Below, in pieces: positions 32,428 through 43,276 of a stretch of DNA of 64,000 bases; the stretch's first letter is position 1; the number at the start of each line of letters is the position of its first letter. The notes beneath the pieces were generated by a model that did not search any database, was not told the DNA's origin, and saw nothing but the letters and a program-made list of their open reading frames with translations. This DNA is from Narthecium ossifragum (taxonomy: Eukaryota; Streptophyta; Magnoliopsida; Dioscoreales; Nartheciaceae), in assembly GCA_963920575.1 (NCBI GenBank), contig OY986966.1, positions 14,277,297 to 14,341,296 of the forward strand, given 5' to 3'. The translations under genes and the position numbers were made by a program.

Positions 32428-34817
32428 TGTGAGGACCCGTCCCTCTACTCCTGTGGCTCGTCGTGGACCCCAAGGGTAATTTGGTAAATTGCGCCTTGTC
32501 GGCTTGTTTCACACTCGCGTGTGCACATACTGACCATGTTTGTGGTATTGTTTGGCTAGAATGGTTAGTGGGACCCGGGATCGAAAGATCCGGGCTTGGG
32601 CTTAAGTTTTAGCCCAAGTCCAGCTTTCTGCGAAAGGTGGATCGATCCTTCCTTGCTAGAAGGATCGATCGGTCTTTGCCAGCAACGTGGATCGTCGAGA
32701 AGGATCGATCGGTCTCTTGGGACGGATCGATCGTTCTCTTGGACGGATCGATCGGTCTCCTTGGACAGATCGATCCTGCTTAGTCGGTTCGTTTGCCTAT
32801 AAAACAAATGCAACCTTCTTCCTTGAATCTCTTTGGAAATCCGAGTTCTTGGGCTGAGAATTTCTGGATTTCGAAAAGGTTGTGGACGATCCAAGGTCTA
32901 ATAGCTGGGATTGAAGCTGCTATTGCTTAGGTAGGGATCCTACCTACATTCTTCGGGTTTTTGGAAGTTTTTTCGGCTGTTGGTGTTCTTATGCTTAGAT
33001 CTTGTTGTATACTTGTTAGATTGTAGTATTTCCGCCGGTTTTCGACTCGTGATCCTTCGTACTACTAGATCCCAAGGTTTTGTGGGATTTGGTGGAGTTT
33101 TCCGACGGTATTTCTCGCCGTCGGTTTACCGGAGAACCCAACGCGATCGATCCGTCTGTGAGATGGATCGATCCCTCCTTGTTGGTCATGCTGAACTCGA
33201 GCAGGATCGATCCGTCTCGGGTGAGGACGATCGATCCGTCTCGGGTGAGGACGATCGATCCCTGTGCCTTGGGTAGCATGGATCCCCCTCATCGCGAGTA
33301 GGATCGATCTCCCATTGGGGGACGGATCGATCCTCCACGGCGCAGCAGTGAGGATGTTCCCTATCGCGAGTCGGATCGATCGTCCTAGTAGGTCGGATCG
33401 ATCGGACTCGACGCGATATGGAGAGTTTATTCTCTGTCATTAGAGGGATCGATCCTTCCCCTAAGGGGAAGGATCGATCCGTCTACGGCAGAGAGAGAAA
33501 TTCCCTTTTTTGTTTTGCTCGCGGGGCTTTGCATGTATCGTTTTCTTTACAGCTTTATATCTTGTACATATGTTTAAGCATGTTAGCCCTATAATAGAGG
33601 CAGTGGTGAACCGGGGGAGTGATGACTCCCGGGATGTTTAGAATAAACGGCCGGGTAGCCCTATAGCTTTTCCTAGCCTTGCATATCGGCGTGCGCCGAG
33701 GGCTTTATCTGTGATATTTGTGAGCTGTTGTTTGCGGGGCTGCTTCTCGATGCAGGTGTTGTGGTGGACTGCTGGCAGTTGGTGGTGGTACCACTACAGC
33801 AGCTCCTAGACCTTACTTACCTGTTCATCACCCCGGGCCGGCAGGGTGCCGTGCCCAGACATTGTTATTTATATCATCAAATACTGTTGCATGCTTACAT
33901 ATATTATCCTGCACATGTTCATATCATGCATTATGTTGCGCATTAGTTGCATCTGTGTAGGGCGCTGGCGATGGGTTGATCGCCGATCCGGGTTTTCCGG
34001 GTAGTCCGGATCTAGCTCTAGGACCGTCGCGGGTAGCTTGGTCCAGGACTCGATTTGTAGTATTCAGTCGTTTTTGATGATAGGGTTAGATGACCTGAAT
34101 ACGTGTTGCTTGATGATTATAGAGGTCGTGTCGGCCTCGAGGCGAGTGTTGAGGTGTAGCCTGTGTCCGGTTCACTGTCTCATGGCTAGAGGTAGTGCGT
34201 ACTCAGCGGTGTTGATTGCCCGCCTTGCAGTGTTGGTTTCCTGCTAGTAAGATGGCTGTGTTGGTCTGCCTCGCTGAGGGCGGCCCAGTATGTGACCAGT
34301 CCGACTGGAGAACATGACTGGAGTCTCCTTTCAGGGACACGCGGCGGGGTTATGGGACCCCTGTGTACACCCAACCTCTGCTTGAGGGCGGCACTGTTGT
34401 GTTCCCTCCCTTGTGAGTGTCGTAGCGTAGTGTCCCTGCTGAGCTTAGTGCTCACTCCTACCCGGGCTGCATTTTGCAGGTGCTGGCGCTAGCTCTTCTT
34501 CGGTCGCCCCTACCGGGCCGGTGTTTGGTGACGTGGCGGCGTCTGGCAGTGCTTGAGGTGCGGCGATTTGTTGTACCCTATTTGTTATAGAAAGTCTCCT
34601 ACGGGAGTGATAAATGTATAATTTCCCTGTTTTGAGGACTTAATTCTATATCAGTTCAGTCTTTGAGATTTGAAATTGTATGTTAATACAGGATGATTAA
34701 GAATTGCTAGGGTAACCGCTACGATTAGAGGGAAACCTCGCCAAAATTTCCGCAGTAGGTTAGTGTCCGCTTCGCGTCGCCCGGCCCGGTTCGGCCTACG
34801 CGGGTCGGGGCGCGACA
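32428..34817 (+). mobile_element. Solo LTR, family C variant (C2), inserted opposed into a family-C LTR
   Basis: This 2,390-bp LTR starts TGTGAGGACCCGTCCCTC and ends GGGTCGGGGCGCGACA, with TGACG at 32423-32427 and 34818-34822. A TATA box (TATAAAA, 32798-32804) follows a cluster of GATCGATC motifs (32638-32776); a second, larger cluster lies downstream at 33140-33482. It is the second independent case in this window of a C-type LTR landing head-to-head in another C-type LTR. Confidence 0.93.
33446..33480. repeat. Perfect 16-bp-arm hairpin
   Basis: GGATCGATCCTTCCCC, then TAA, then the exact reverse complement of the first 16 bases. It is the most symmetrical of the GATCGATC pairs in the C2 LTR and could extrude as a cruciform or fold strongly in RNA. 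Confidence 0.97.
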
Positions 34818-36781
34818 TGACGCCTGCACATGCAAAACGCAGCCCGGGTTGGAGTGAGTATAAAGCTCAGTAGGGTTCTACACTACGCCACACAGAAGGA
34901 AGAGGGAAACACAACAGTGTCGCCCTCAGGTAAAACCTGGGTGTATACAGGGGTCCCATAACCCCACCGCGTGTCCCTGTTGCCCAGGAGCAACACTCAG
35001 TAAGCAAGAACAAACACTGCTACCTCACATGCAGGAACCCGACACTACAGGCGGGAAGAGGCACCGCTGAGTGGGCAACTCCCCTTCTCAAGAGTCAACA
35101 CAGTGGAACACCGGCTACACCTCAGCATCCGACTCAAGGCCGACACAACCTCTACAATCATCAAGCAACAAGTGTACCAGTCATCTAAGCCTATCATCGA
35201 ATTGACTGGACACAACAATTCGAACCGGGTCCAAACTACCCAACTCCGGTCTTAGGGCTAAGTCTGAGCTTCCAGCCTCGGGACGGCGACCAACAGATCA
35301 CCCACACCCTAACCATGCAGCTAATGCACAAATCGACAATGCATGCTATGAACATACACAAACAGGAGATAGGCATGCAACAGTATGATAAGGCATCATA
35401 TAAGTCAACCGGATCACTACAGCAGTACTATCGACCGCTGCCAGCCGATCCGCAGCGGGTCCCGGCATTACGACGGTACCACGACCGTCAACCACGAACT
35501 TTCGCAACGGGAAACAACCCCGAAAATGATGATGAACAGTAAAAAATATATAATATTATAATCCGACATATAATATTATATTTAAAACACCAAAGGTTCT
35601 CTACTAAAGGCTAATTGACGCTGTCGATCCGACATCCAAACGACGACGGATTCAAGATCCAACTTAGCCACCAGTCGATCTAAATGCCGGGATCAACATA
35701 TCAAAAATCCATAAACATCCAACGGTTAGATTAACGGGAAAACACAAATCAAAACCACTAATCAAACTAAGTTACCACCTCTTTGCTGCAACGTAGCCCG
35801 CCAGTGCGAAACTCATAACAATTCGTAGGAAACTCAGAAAAATATGCAATTAGTTGGGTTTGAGAGTAGATGCAAAGATCTACAACTCTTATGTTCATCA
35901 CAACCTAAGATCATGCACGTACTGGCCGAAAACCTCGTCGCAAACCGACTGTTCTTCAAGAACAGCAGAAACCGGAAAATCTGAGATTAATCATGCATAA
36001 ATCCTACTAAAATTTCAACCAAAGTTCATGAAACTTATAACAGAAATTATACTAGGCAAGATGCATCCAACAACACAAAGATCAGCAAGATCAAACGGCT
36101 AGATTAAGAGAAACCCATTAAACAACTCGCGTAGGTAGAAAACCTACCGAACTACGCTAATCCTCGGCTGATTCCCCGCAAGCCAGTCACCAACAAGGTT
36201 CCAAACTACTTCAGGGATCTTACTCTCGTCACCATGGATCCAACGAGCTTTAAAATGCACAAAACGGTGGCCGGAGGAGGGAGAACGGAGGAGAAGAAGC
36301 TCGCGGCCGGGAAGAACAGAGGAAAAACAGAACAGCTGGAAGAAGAAAGAAGAAGGAAGAAGGAAGAAGAAGGAAGAAGAAGGGGAAGGAGAAGAGGAAG
36401 GAAAAGGGAAGGGGAAAGCCGGGGAAGGAGGGGAAAAGGGAAGGATGGGAGGGAAAGTCCTCCCCTTCTGACAGAGGACAGTGACGGCCAACAGCGGCCG
36501 TTCTCGCGAAGGAAAACCCACCGACTCGCTCACGAGTCCTATCGATCTCTCCTAGCAGCGATCAATCGCTCACGGGCCGCCAGCTGCCCAAAAGCAAGCT
36601 TCTGCGCGCCCGAGCTGCGATCTTCCGATCTCGGGTCCACCTAGCCATTCTAATCAAGCACTAACACAAACAAGGTCAGTGTGTGCACACGCGGGTGTGA
36701 AACAAACCGACAAGGCGCAATTTACCAAATTGCCCTTGCGGTGTACAACGAGCCACAGGGGTAGAGGGACAGGTCCTCACA

Positions 36782-39700
36782 GCGTTGGGTCGAGGGTCTG
36801 GTTTTGTGGTTTGGCTCGGTTGGCCTTGGTTTGCGAACGGTTGATCACATCGCTATTTTTGGACCCCAAGTGCAATTTGATAAATTGCGCCTTGGCTGTC
36901 GGTTTCACACCCGAGTTGTGCACACACAGCCTTGATTAATGTACGTGATTGAATAGATCCAGTAGGAGCGTTCGCGATCATCAGATTCGGATGAGATTAC
37001 GACGAGATCGCAATTTGGGGTCAAATCAGATTCAGTCCGATTAGTTGACTCGGCTAGACCAGCTCAACCACTTAAGTGGCTTAGCTTTCTCTCCCTCCTA
37101 TTTTCCTCTTCTCTCTCTCCTTCTCTTTCTTTTCCTTTCTTTTTCTTTTCCTTCTTTTCCTCTTCCTTCCCTGCCTTCCCCGCGCCAGACCTCCTTCCCT
37201 TTCTCCCCCGCGCCGGCTTCTTCTTTCTTCAGCCACATTCCCCGGCGACCTGGAGGCGGCGATGAGGGCCCCACCTCCTTCTCCTTCCTTCCCATTCTCT
37301 CTCCCATGGTAGCTCACTTTCTTCTCCGGTGACGGCTGCGGTTGGGGGAGGACTCTTGCGGCCCTCCGGCGAGCTGGAGACGGCGGCGGCGATGCTCTGT
37401 TCTTCGATGAATAGTCAAGTTAAAGCTCGATTTTTGAGCTATGTGAGCATGATCTCGTGTAACTTTCAAGATAAAAGTTGTAGATCATCGAATCTACTTT
37501 CAATGGTAGCTAATTTCATAATTTTCGAATTTTCTCACGATTTATGATGAATTGTTCCCTGATCTGCGACGAAACTGAATCTTTGATAAAGTTGGGTTTT
37601 TGGCTGAATTCTGGTTTTTATCTTGTTTTCTTTGCTTTGATCCTTTTGCAGTGGATTAATAAGAATACTAGATAACATGTAGGAGAATACTAGTGGGATT
37701 ATGATGGATTTGTGCATGCTTAGTTCTGTCATGTTTATGGAGGTTCTCTCCTTTTATGCAAATTGACATATCTTATGTGATGAATACTAGTATGCTAGTA
37801 GACAACCTTCCGATGGATTTCCTGTGAATTTAACTTGGATATCTCAAGAGAATAGGCTTGGGTTTTCTATTTACAAAAATGCTATTTTAGATGAATTTCC
37901 TCGATTCCTCTTTATCAATGTTATGTTAGCATTTCGTAGTATGTAATCTATATGTATTATAGATATGTAGGCCCTATGTGTGGCTCAGCCATATGTGAGG
38001 CTTGAGGTTGAACCAAGGGAGTCATGCCCCTTGGGATGTTTAGTTAATGTGCATTATAACCGTTGTGTGTTGGTTGTCCGGGGTTGTATCTCCGTTGTAG
38101 GAATTTTGGGAGACGGCTGTTTAAGCCGTCGTAATGCCGAAATTCCGATTGAATGTGTTGTTGCTTGTTTACAGCCTGTGGGTGCCGTTATAATATTGTA
38201 TTCTTGTAGTTTAGACCTTTATCTGTTTTATGCATGGTTACCCCTTGGCGAGCCATAGGCTATGCCTTGACATGTATATTGCTTAACATATTGTTGCATG
38301 TATGAATTTCTCTTGATGTGTGTGTGAGCATTGCATGCACTTGCTTGCATTAGAAGCATTTTGGCTAGGTAGTAGATGATGGATTCGATCGTCGATCCGG
38401 GGTTCTCGGGTAGCCCGGATCTAGCCCTAGGACCGGGGTTTGGGTAGTCGAGGATTTATGACGTGATTGTCATCAATGATTATGTTTGATATCATTCGAG
38501 AATTATTAGGTAGTCGGACTGGAATACTATATTGTTTGAGGTTTAGAGGTCGTGTTGTTTCTCCGAGGCTGAGTGCTAAGGATGGATGTCGATGCGTGCC
38601 CAACGTGGGTCCCCAAGTCATGGGAATCCTGCTTGGATAAGGGTGATCCGGCATGTTACTATTCCGTGGCCTCCTGGTAACGTGTTCAGGAGAGAGGTTT
38701 CATGACAGGAGCCCTTGGGACATCGATAGGGTTATGGGACCCTTGGCATTCCTTAGACTTAGGTGGAGAGACAGCACAGTTGTTGTTTTCCTCCCTTCAG
38801 TATGTGGTAGAATAGCGTAGAGCCCTACTGAGCTTTGTTGCTCACTCCTACCCGGGCTGCATCGGTGATGCAGGTCGATGCAGTTTTTTCCTTTTAGGTG
38901 ATCTGATAAGTCACTAATTATTCCTAATTAAACCCCTTAAATTACCTTTGTTAGACTGAGAGTATGTGTATTTGATATCCTATTGCTTGATTTCAGGTGT
39001 ATGTAGGATTTGAGAAGAAATACCAGAAATTCGGCCAAAATCACTAAATTCTACAAAAAGACTGCTTTGTCGACTGCTTGGAAATAAATCACCAGACATT
39101 CTACACAATTCCAAATATTCTGAAATTCTGGAAGATGGAAAAAGACTTCAAGAGCTACAACTTTCATGTTGAAGACTTTGTGAGATTCGGTCTCTAATGG
39201 CGCTAGTTTTTAAATCAAAGTCAGAAGTATGGAAGTTGGAGAGAAAAGCTGAAGAAATTAATTAATGACGTGGCAGTTAATGACCCAGTCAGACCGACTT
39301 GGGCGATGGATCGGATTTGAGTGTGATCGATCGCTCCGATGACGTCAGCAGCCCAGAATTTAGAGAAATTAGAGTTTAAGTATAGCTATAACTCCTAATT
39401 CCGGGATCAAGGGTTTCTAATACATATGGGGGTTATTTCAGCCGAAAATTTGCATCTTTTAGAGCACGTTTGGAGCACTTTTGGAGGAGAAGGTTAGGGT
39501 TTTGAAGTCGGAGATCTTTCCACGAGGATCAATGGCTTCATTTTCTACACCGATTCATGATTTCAAAGAGATGAGTGGTTAGATTTCTTGTTCTTAGGAA
39601 TACCATGAAACCCTAGTGTAACTTTTGGTCTTTCTTAGTTGGATTTTTTTGAACTTCTCTACGTATAATCTCATGAATATGTTTTTAATGATTATAGAGT

Positions 39701-40706
39701 TGAAGGAACATAGTTCCGTTGACGTATTCTTAGTCCTACATGATGGTTGTACTTCATTGTAGAGATTCATGAGATAGTTTTCATGTGGTTTGTTATTTGC
39801 CTTTGAGATAATCTATGCTACGTGAAGATAAGTCATGTTAATGGTAGGACCAAAGATGATTTATGCCAAACAAAGATAGATTATGTTGTTGGAAACATAA
39901 AACCTTCTTTTAGGGATTCGTGTGAGCTTATAGCCATACGATCCATAATGCTTAGAGAAGTGATCAAGATGATAACTATGGAAGATTAAGGGTGAAACTA
40001 GGGTGGATTGTGTATTTCCTATGACATCTTTTTCAGTTGATTAAAACCTTAATATTTTCTTTTGCTTTCTTAGATAGTTTCAGTTAGATCAATCTATCAT
40101 TGAAGTTGTTAGCTTAGATCTAGACTTTTGAGAACTGATTTTGTTTTTCCTACTAATTCCCTGTGATTCGACTCCGTATTTCACCACTAGTCTATGTAGT
40201 AGTATTAGTGATTGAATAAGGATATAAATTTATATTTGATTGAGTTTGCAACGTTTTAACGACATGTTTGCGAGCGATCATGATCTTCTGGGCGTTGGTG
40301 AGCCATTCTCGAGGTGATCGCGGACTTGGAGTTTCGAGGAGTACTTGACGATCGTGGAGTTTCCCCTTTTGTTAATAGTTCTACAATTGTAGTTATATTA
40401 AATGTATAATTTTCCTCTTCGAGGATTGGATCATCTGTATTAAATTATGTAATGAGGGTTGGTGGAATTGTTGTATAAATAGATGTTGTACAAGAACCTG
40501 TGCCAGTAAGTGAAATGATAATAATAGAATTGTATTCATGTTAAATTTAGAACTGTTATAATTATTGTTTTAAATTGTGGTGAAATATTAACATGCACAT
40601 GGTTCAAATTGAGAAAATATAGAGGAGACTCTCGCCGTTTGATTTTTCTAGAGTTTAGGACCCTCACGTCCCGGCCCGGATGGGTTTTCTAGGTCGGGGC
40701 GTGAGA
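36782..40706 (+). repeat. LTR, family E (Tekay-like), right arm
   Basis: Its first bases, GCGTTGGGTCGAGGGTCTGG, match family D from its 34th base on, so about 33 bp of the start are lost next to the family-C LTR. It contains a pyrimidine-rich block (37080-37230), CCCGGGCTGCATCGGTGATG (38851-38870) and the end GGTCGGGGCGTGAGA. A family-B solo LTR interrupts it at 38904-40280. Without that it is about 2.5 kb. From 37235 on it belongs to the inverted duplication. Open frames such as 37980-38258 are by-products. Confidence 0.78.
38904..40280 (+). mobile_element. Solo LTR, family B, right arm (uninterrupted copy)
   Basis: It starts TGATAAGTCACTAATT and ends GTTTGCGAGCGATCA (1,377 bp), with TGATC at 38899-38903 and 40281-40285. 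It is the same insertion event as 21403-26292 seen through the duplication. Its 3' part (GATTCGACTCCGTATTTCAC) resembles the Athila LTR's GGGATCGACTCGTACTCGC, suggesting an Athila relative. It contains a GATGGATC/GATCGATC pair at about 39303-39334. Confidence 0.94.
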
Positions 40707-41523
40707 ATCCACTTCCTCCAAGTCTCATGACTCAGGCCATACCCCTTCATCGCCTCCGTCTATCTTCCCCGACGGAATCCCCATCGTTCCCAACTTCACA
40801 GCTGTCGTCGTCATCCCGTGTCCGACCCCGATCTCAGTACCAGATTCCTCGAAAGTACCCCGCCGACCTCCCTAGACCCGATCCCAACCTTCCTTAGCCA
40901 CTCCCGAGCCTCGCCGTTGTCCCCGACGCCGCTCACCTCTAAACCCACCGTCGGCCACACAAGATCCCGCCGATCTAGCCCTTCCTCGACCAATCTACTC
41001 TTGTGGATCTCTTCCCCACCGTTCTACAACCCTTCCTGTCAAGCTCCCCACCGCCGCCGACGCCCCCGATGTCGGCGATCTACTGCGTAGATACTTAGCC
41101 ATCAGATCCACTCTGGTGAACCCTCAGCCAACTACATTGGTTGACTCAGTCAACCTGATCCAGATCAACTCAGACTTGACCTAGTCAAATCCTACCCCAA
41201 TCAGGCTCAGCCAGATCTGAACCGGCTTAAGCCAGATCCGATCCAGCTAGCCAGATTCAGCCTATCAAGCCTGATCAGACTCAATTCTGATCAATTGAAG
41301 CAATAGAGACCCGATACGAGAGGATTGCGAGTAGACCGCTCGTATCATTTATGCACTCATCAACAAGAATAGAAGAACAACCTAGAGAAGAGAAATCCAC
41401 AAAATTACCCTTGGGGTCCAAAAGCAACAATGCGATCAACTGATCGCAAACCTAGGCCAACCGGGCCAAACCAGACCCTCAACCTAACGCGGTTGGACCA
41501 GGTTGGAGGTATAGGTCCTCACA
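40707..41523 (-). repeat. LTR fragment, family D, right arm
   Basis: This is the reverse complement of the left-arm family-D pieces, ending CCTCACA at 41523 (TGTGAGGACCTATACC on the minus strand). It carries the uninterrupted sites of the left-arm family-C insertion (about 41115). The stretch matching left 14225-14609 is deleted at about 41404. Confidence 0.6.
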
Positions 41524-41628
41524 CGCGCTCTCTGCAGCTGTGCAACCGGCGACTTGCAAGCCGCCCTCCAACGCCCTCTTCCTAGGCCTGCCACCCGCGG
41601 CTCTTGACGCCCGACACCGCCGCCATCA

Positions 41629-41730
41629 CGTGCCACGACTGCGCCTCTCCATCACATGCTACGACTGCGCCGCTCCATCACATGCTACGACTGCGCCGCT
41701 CCATCACATGCCACGATCGCACCACACCGG
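41629..41730. repeat. 26-bp tandem repeat (right-arm copy)
   Basis: CATGCTACGACTGCGCCGCT plus six bases repeats with starts at about 41629, 41655, 41681 and 41707. The outer units are diverged. Confidence 0.8.
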
Positions 41731-42095
41731 TGTCACTCTGTCCTCCGAGTCAACTTCCCTTCCACCGCGCCCCTGTACGTCGCTCATGCCACGCTATCCT
41801 CCGAGTCGGCGCCCCATTCGAAGGACTTGGGCTCGCACATGGGACTTGCGACTTTCCTTCCGTCACCATTGCAAAATAGAACTTTAACTCTCAGGGAACC
41901 CCCACGTTGGCTTTTCGCCAGCAACTACTCAACTGGCAAGCTTGGAAGCCTTACAAGCAAAAAAACCCATAACACATTTGTGTGTGTGAGTCCCGCTTCA
42001 AGATTGGATACCGCTGATGTGCCCCTCCACCCTCGGCCTCGCCTTGTTCTCCACCGCTCATCCAGGAGCCTTTCTCTAGAAATACTCAGGCGTGG

Positions 42096-42455
42096 GTGAA
42101 ACATGTTCCTCCTCCTTGTTTGGATGTATCTTCTACTCAACTTTCTTCCTCGTCTTCCGATGGGGCTCCGTCGGGTTTCACACCATGGGATTTGACGAGG
42201 ATGGGCGATGAAGAGGGTTGGATGGCGGTGTTCAACCGGCGAAGAAAGTCCGGCATGGGGGGAGTTTTGTGTCCACCACATGTGGCCTCTTTCCCCGAGG
42301 TGGCCGTCAATGTATCAAATCAACCTTTTTTGGACGCCACGCGTCAGCTTTACTCTGGGAAACCAAACAGTCTTTTTGTAAAGCCTTCATGTGATGCAGA
42401 TACTTTACAAGTTCCGGATGATGGCGGTTCAACATCAGGCGTGGCGTGTGGATAG
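42096..42455 (+). CDS. Unidentified open frame (right-arm copy)
   Basis: This frame of about 119 codons corresponds to 13198-13581 on the left arm and contains SSTQLSSSSSDGAPSGFTPW, DEEGWMAVFNRRRKSGMGG and KPSCDADTLQVPDDGG. Both arms keep it open, but the arms are only a few percent diverged, so this does not prove selection. There is no clear ATG or ribosome context. Function unknown. Confidence 0.25.
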   Translation: MKHVPPPCLDVSSTQLSSSSSDGAPSGFTPWDLTRMGDEEGWMAVFNRRRKSGMGGVLCPPHVASFPEVAVNVSNQPFLDATRQLYSGKPNSLFVKPSCDADTLQVPDDGGSTSGVACG

Positions 42456-43269
42456 AATGGAGATGGGATCCTGTTGGGGAATCGTTTTGAGTCCATTTCT
42501 TTTGGCCTTGGGCCCCTCTGATTTCATTTAGTCTTGTGAGGCCTACTGCTCCGTGACTACCTTCGCCGAATTCGGGGGGCCTGAGGTAGAGTTTCTATGT
42601 CAGGCCATGCCATAGAGGCTGTTGGGCAATCGGGTGAGGACAAGTGGATCCCACCCACTCAAAAATCTCTTCTCCTTTCTCCCCCTATATGTTCAGATAT
42701 ATTTATATAATTGATTATATATCAACCTTATAAGGAGCAATAACGGTTACAACCGTTTACCTCCTATTAGTTTATTTACATGTATATTTTTCTAAATTAA
42801 CTTTGTATATTTTTATCATATTCCCAATGTTAGTTTTAAATACACATCCTTATGAACATAAGCCATGAGATTAGTATAAGATTAGTTTATAAGATACTTA
42901 TAAGATAGTTTATAAGATACTTATAATATACTTTATAAGATACTTATAAGGTTGATAACCAAGCTTTCCCCGATATCCCTCCTAAGCTTTCCCCGATATC
43001 CCTCCTTCCCCTCTCGCCACCAGCTGATCTCTCGCTTCTCATCCCCCAGGGTACCTTCCTCCGCCCCTTCTCTGAGCTGCCGTCGTCCTCCCTCTTCCCG
43101 GCGCTCTCTTAGTCAACCTCTCGCCGGAACGCCGTCCCGAACTTCCTCTCTCCTTCTCCTTCCATTCTTCGCTGCTAACCCTAAACCCGATCGACAGCCT
43201 AACCCTGTTATCCCCTTCTCCCTCCGTCCCCTCTCGCCAACTCCTGGGTCGCCCTCCCTCTTCCTGGCA

Positions 43270-43276
43270 TATAAAA
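43270..43276 (+). promoter_or_regulatory. Candidate TATA box (right-arm copy)
   Basis: TATAAAA is preceded by C-rich sequence and followed by about 240 bases of G/A-rich, leader-like DNA (43300-43540). The same block is in the left arm. No coding region follows that I can identify. Confidence 0.35.

Larger units (their letters stand above)
32066..36781 (-). mobile_element. Solo LTR, family C, outer member of a second opposed pair
   Basis: It begins TGTCGCGCTTCGAACCC and ends GGACAGGTCCTCACA; without its nested LTR it is about 2,321 bp. It is collinear with 14894-20561. No TSD: the left flank is TAAGG (Tekay pol) and the right flank is GCGTT (family-E LTR lacking about its first 33 bases). 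Either flanking DNA was lost or the LTR lies at a rearrangement junction. Between 36541 and 36570 only degenerate traces of the GATCGATC block remain, unlike the 20-bp array in the sister copy. Confidence 0.85.

Noticed and set aside
33140..33482. CRISPR-like look of regularly spaced GATCGATC repeats
   Set aside because: The repeat core is only 8-14 bp and palindromic, the spacers are too short and related between LTR copies, and the setting is a plant LTR; there are no cas genes.
37980..38258. 92-codon frame conserved with 26937-27215
   Set aside because: It lies within the family-E LTR and is shared only through the inverted duplication; no domain, and the conservation is explained by recency.
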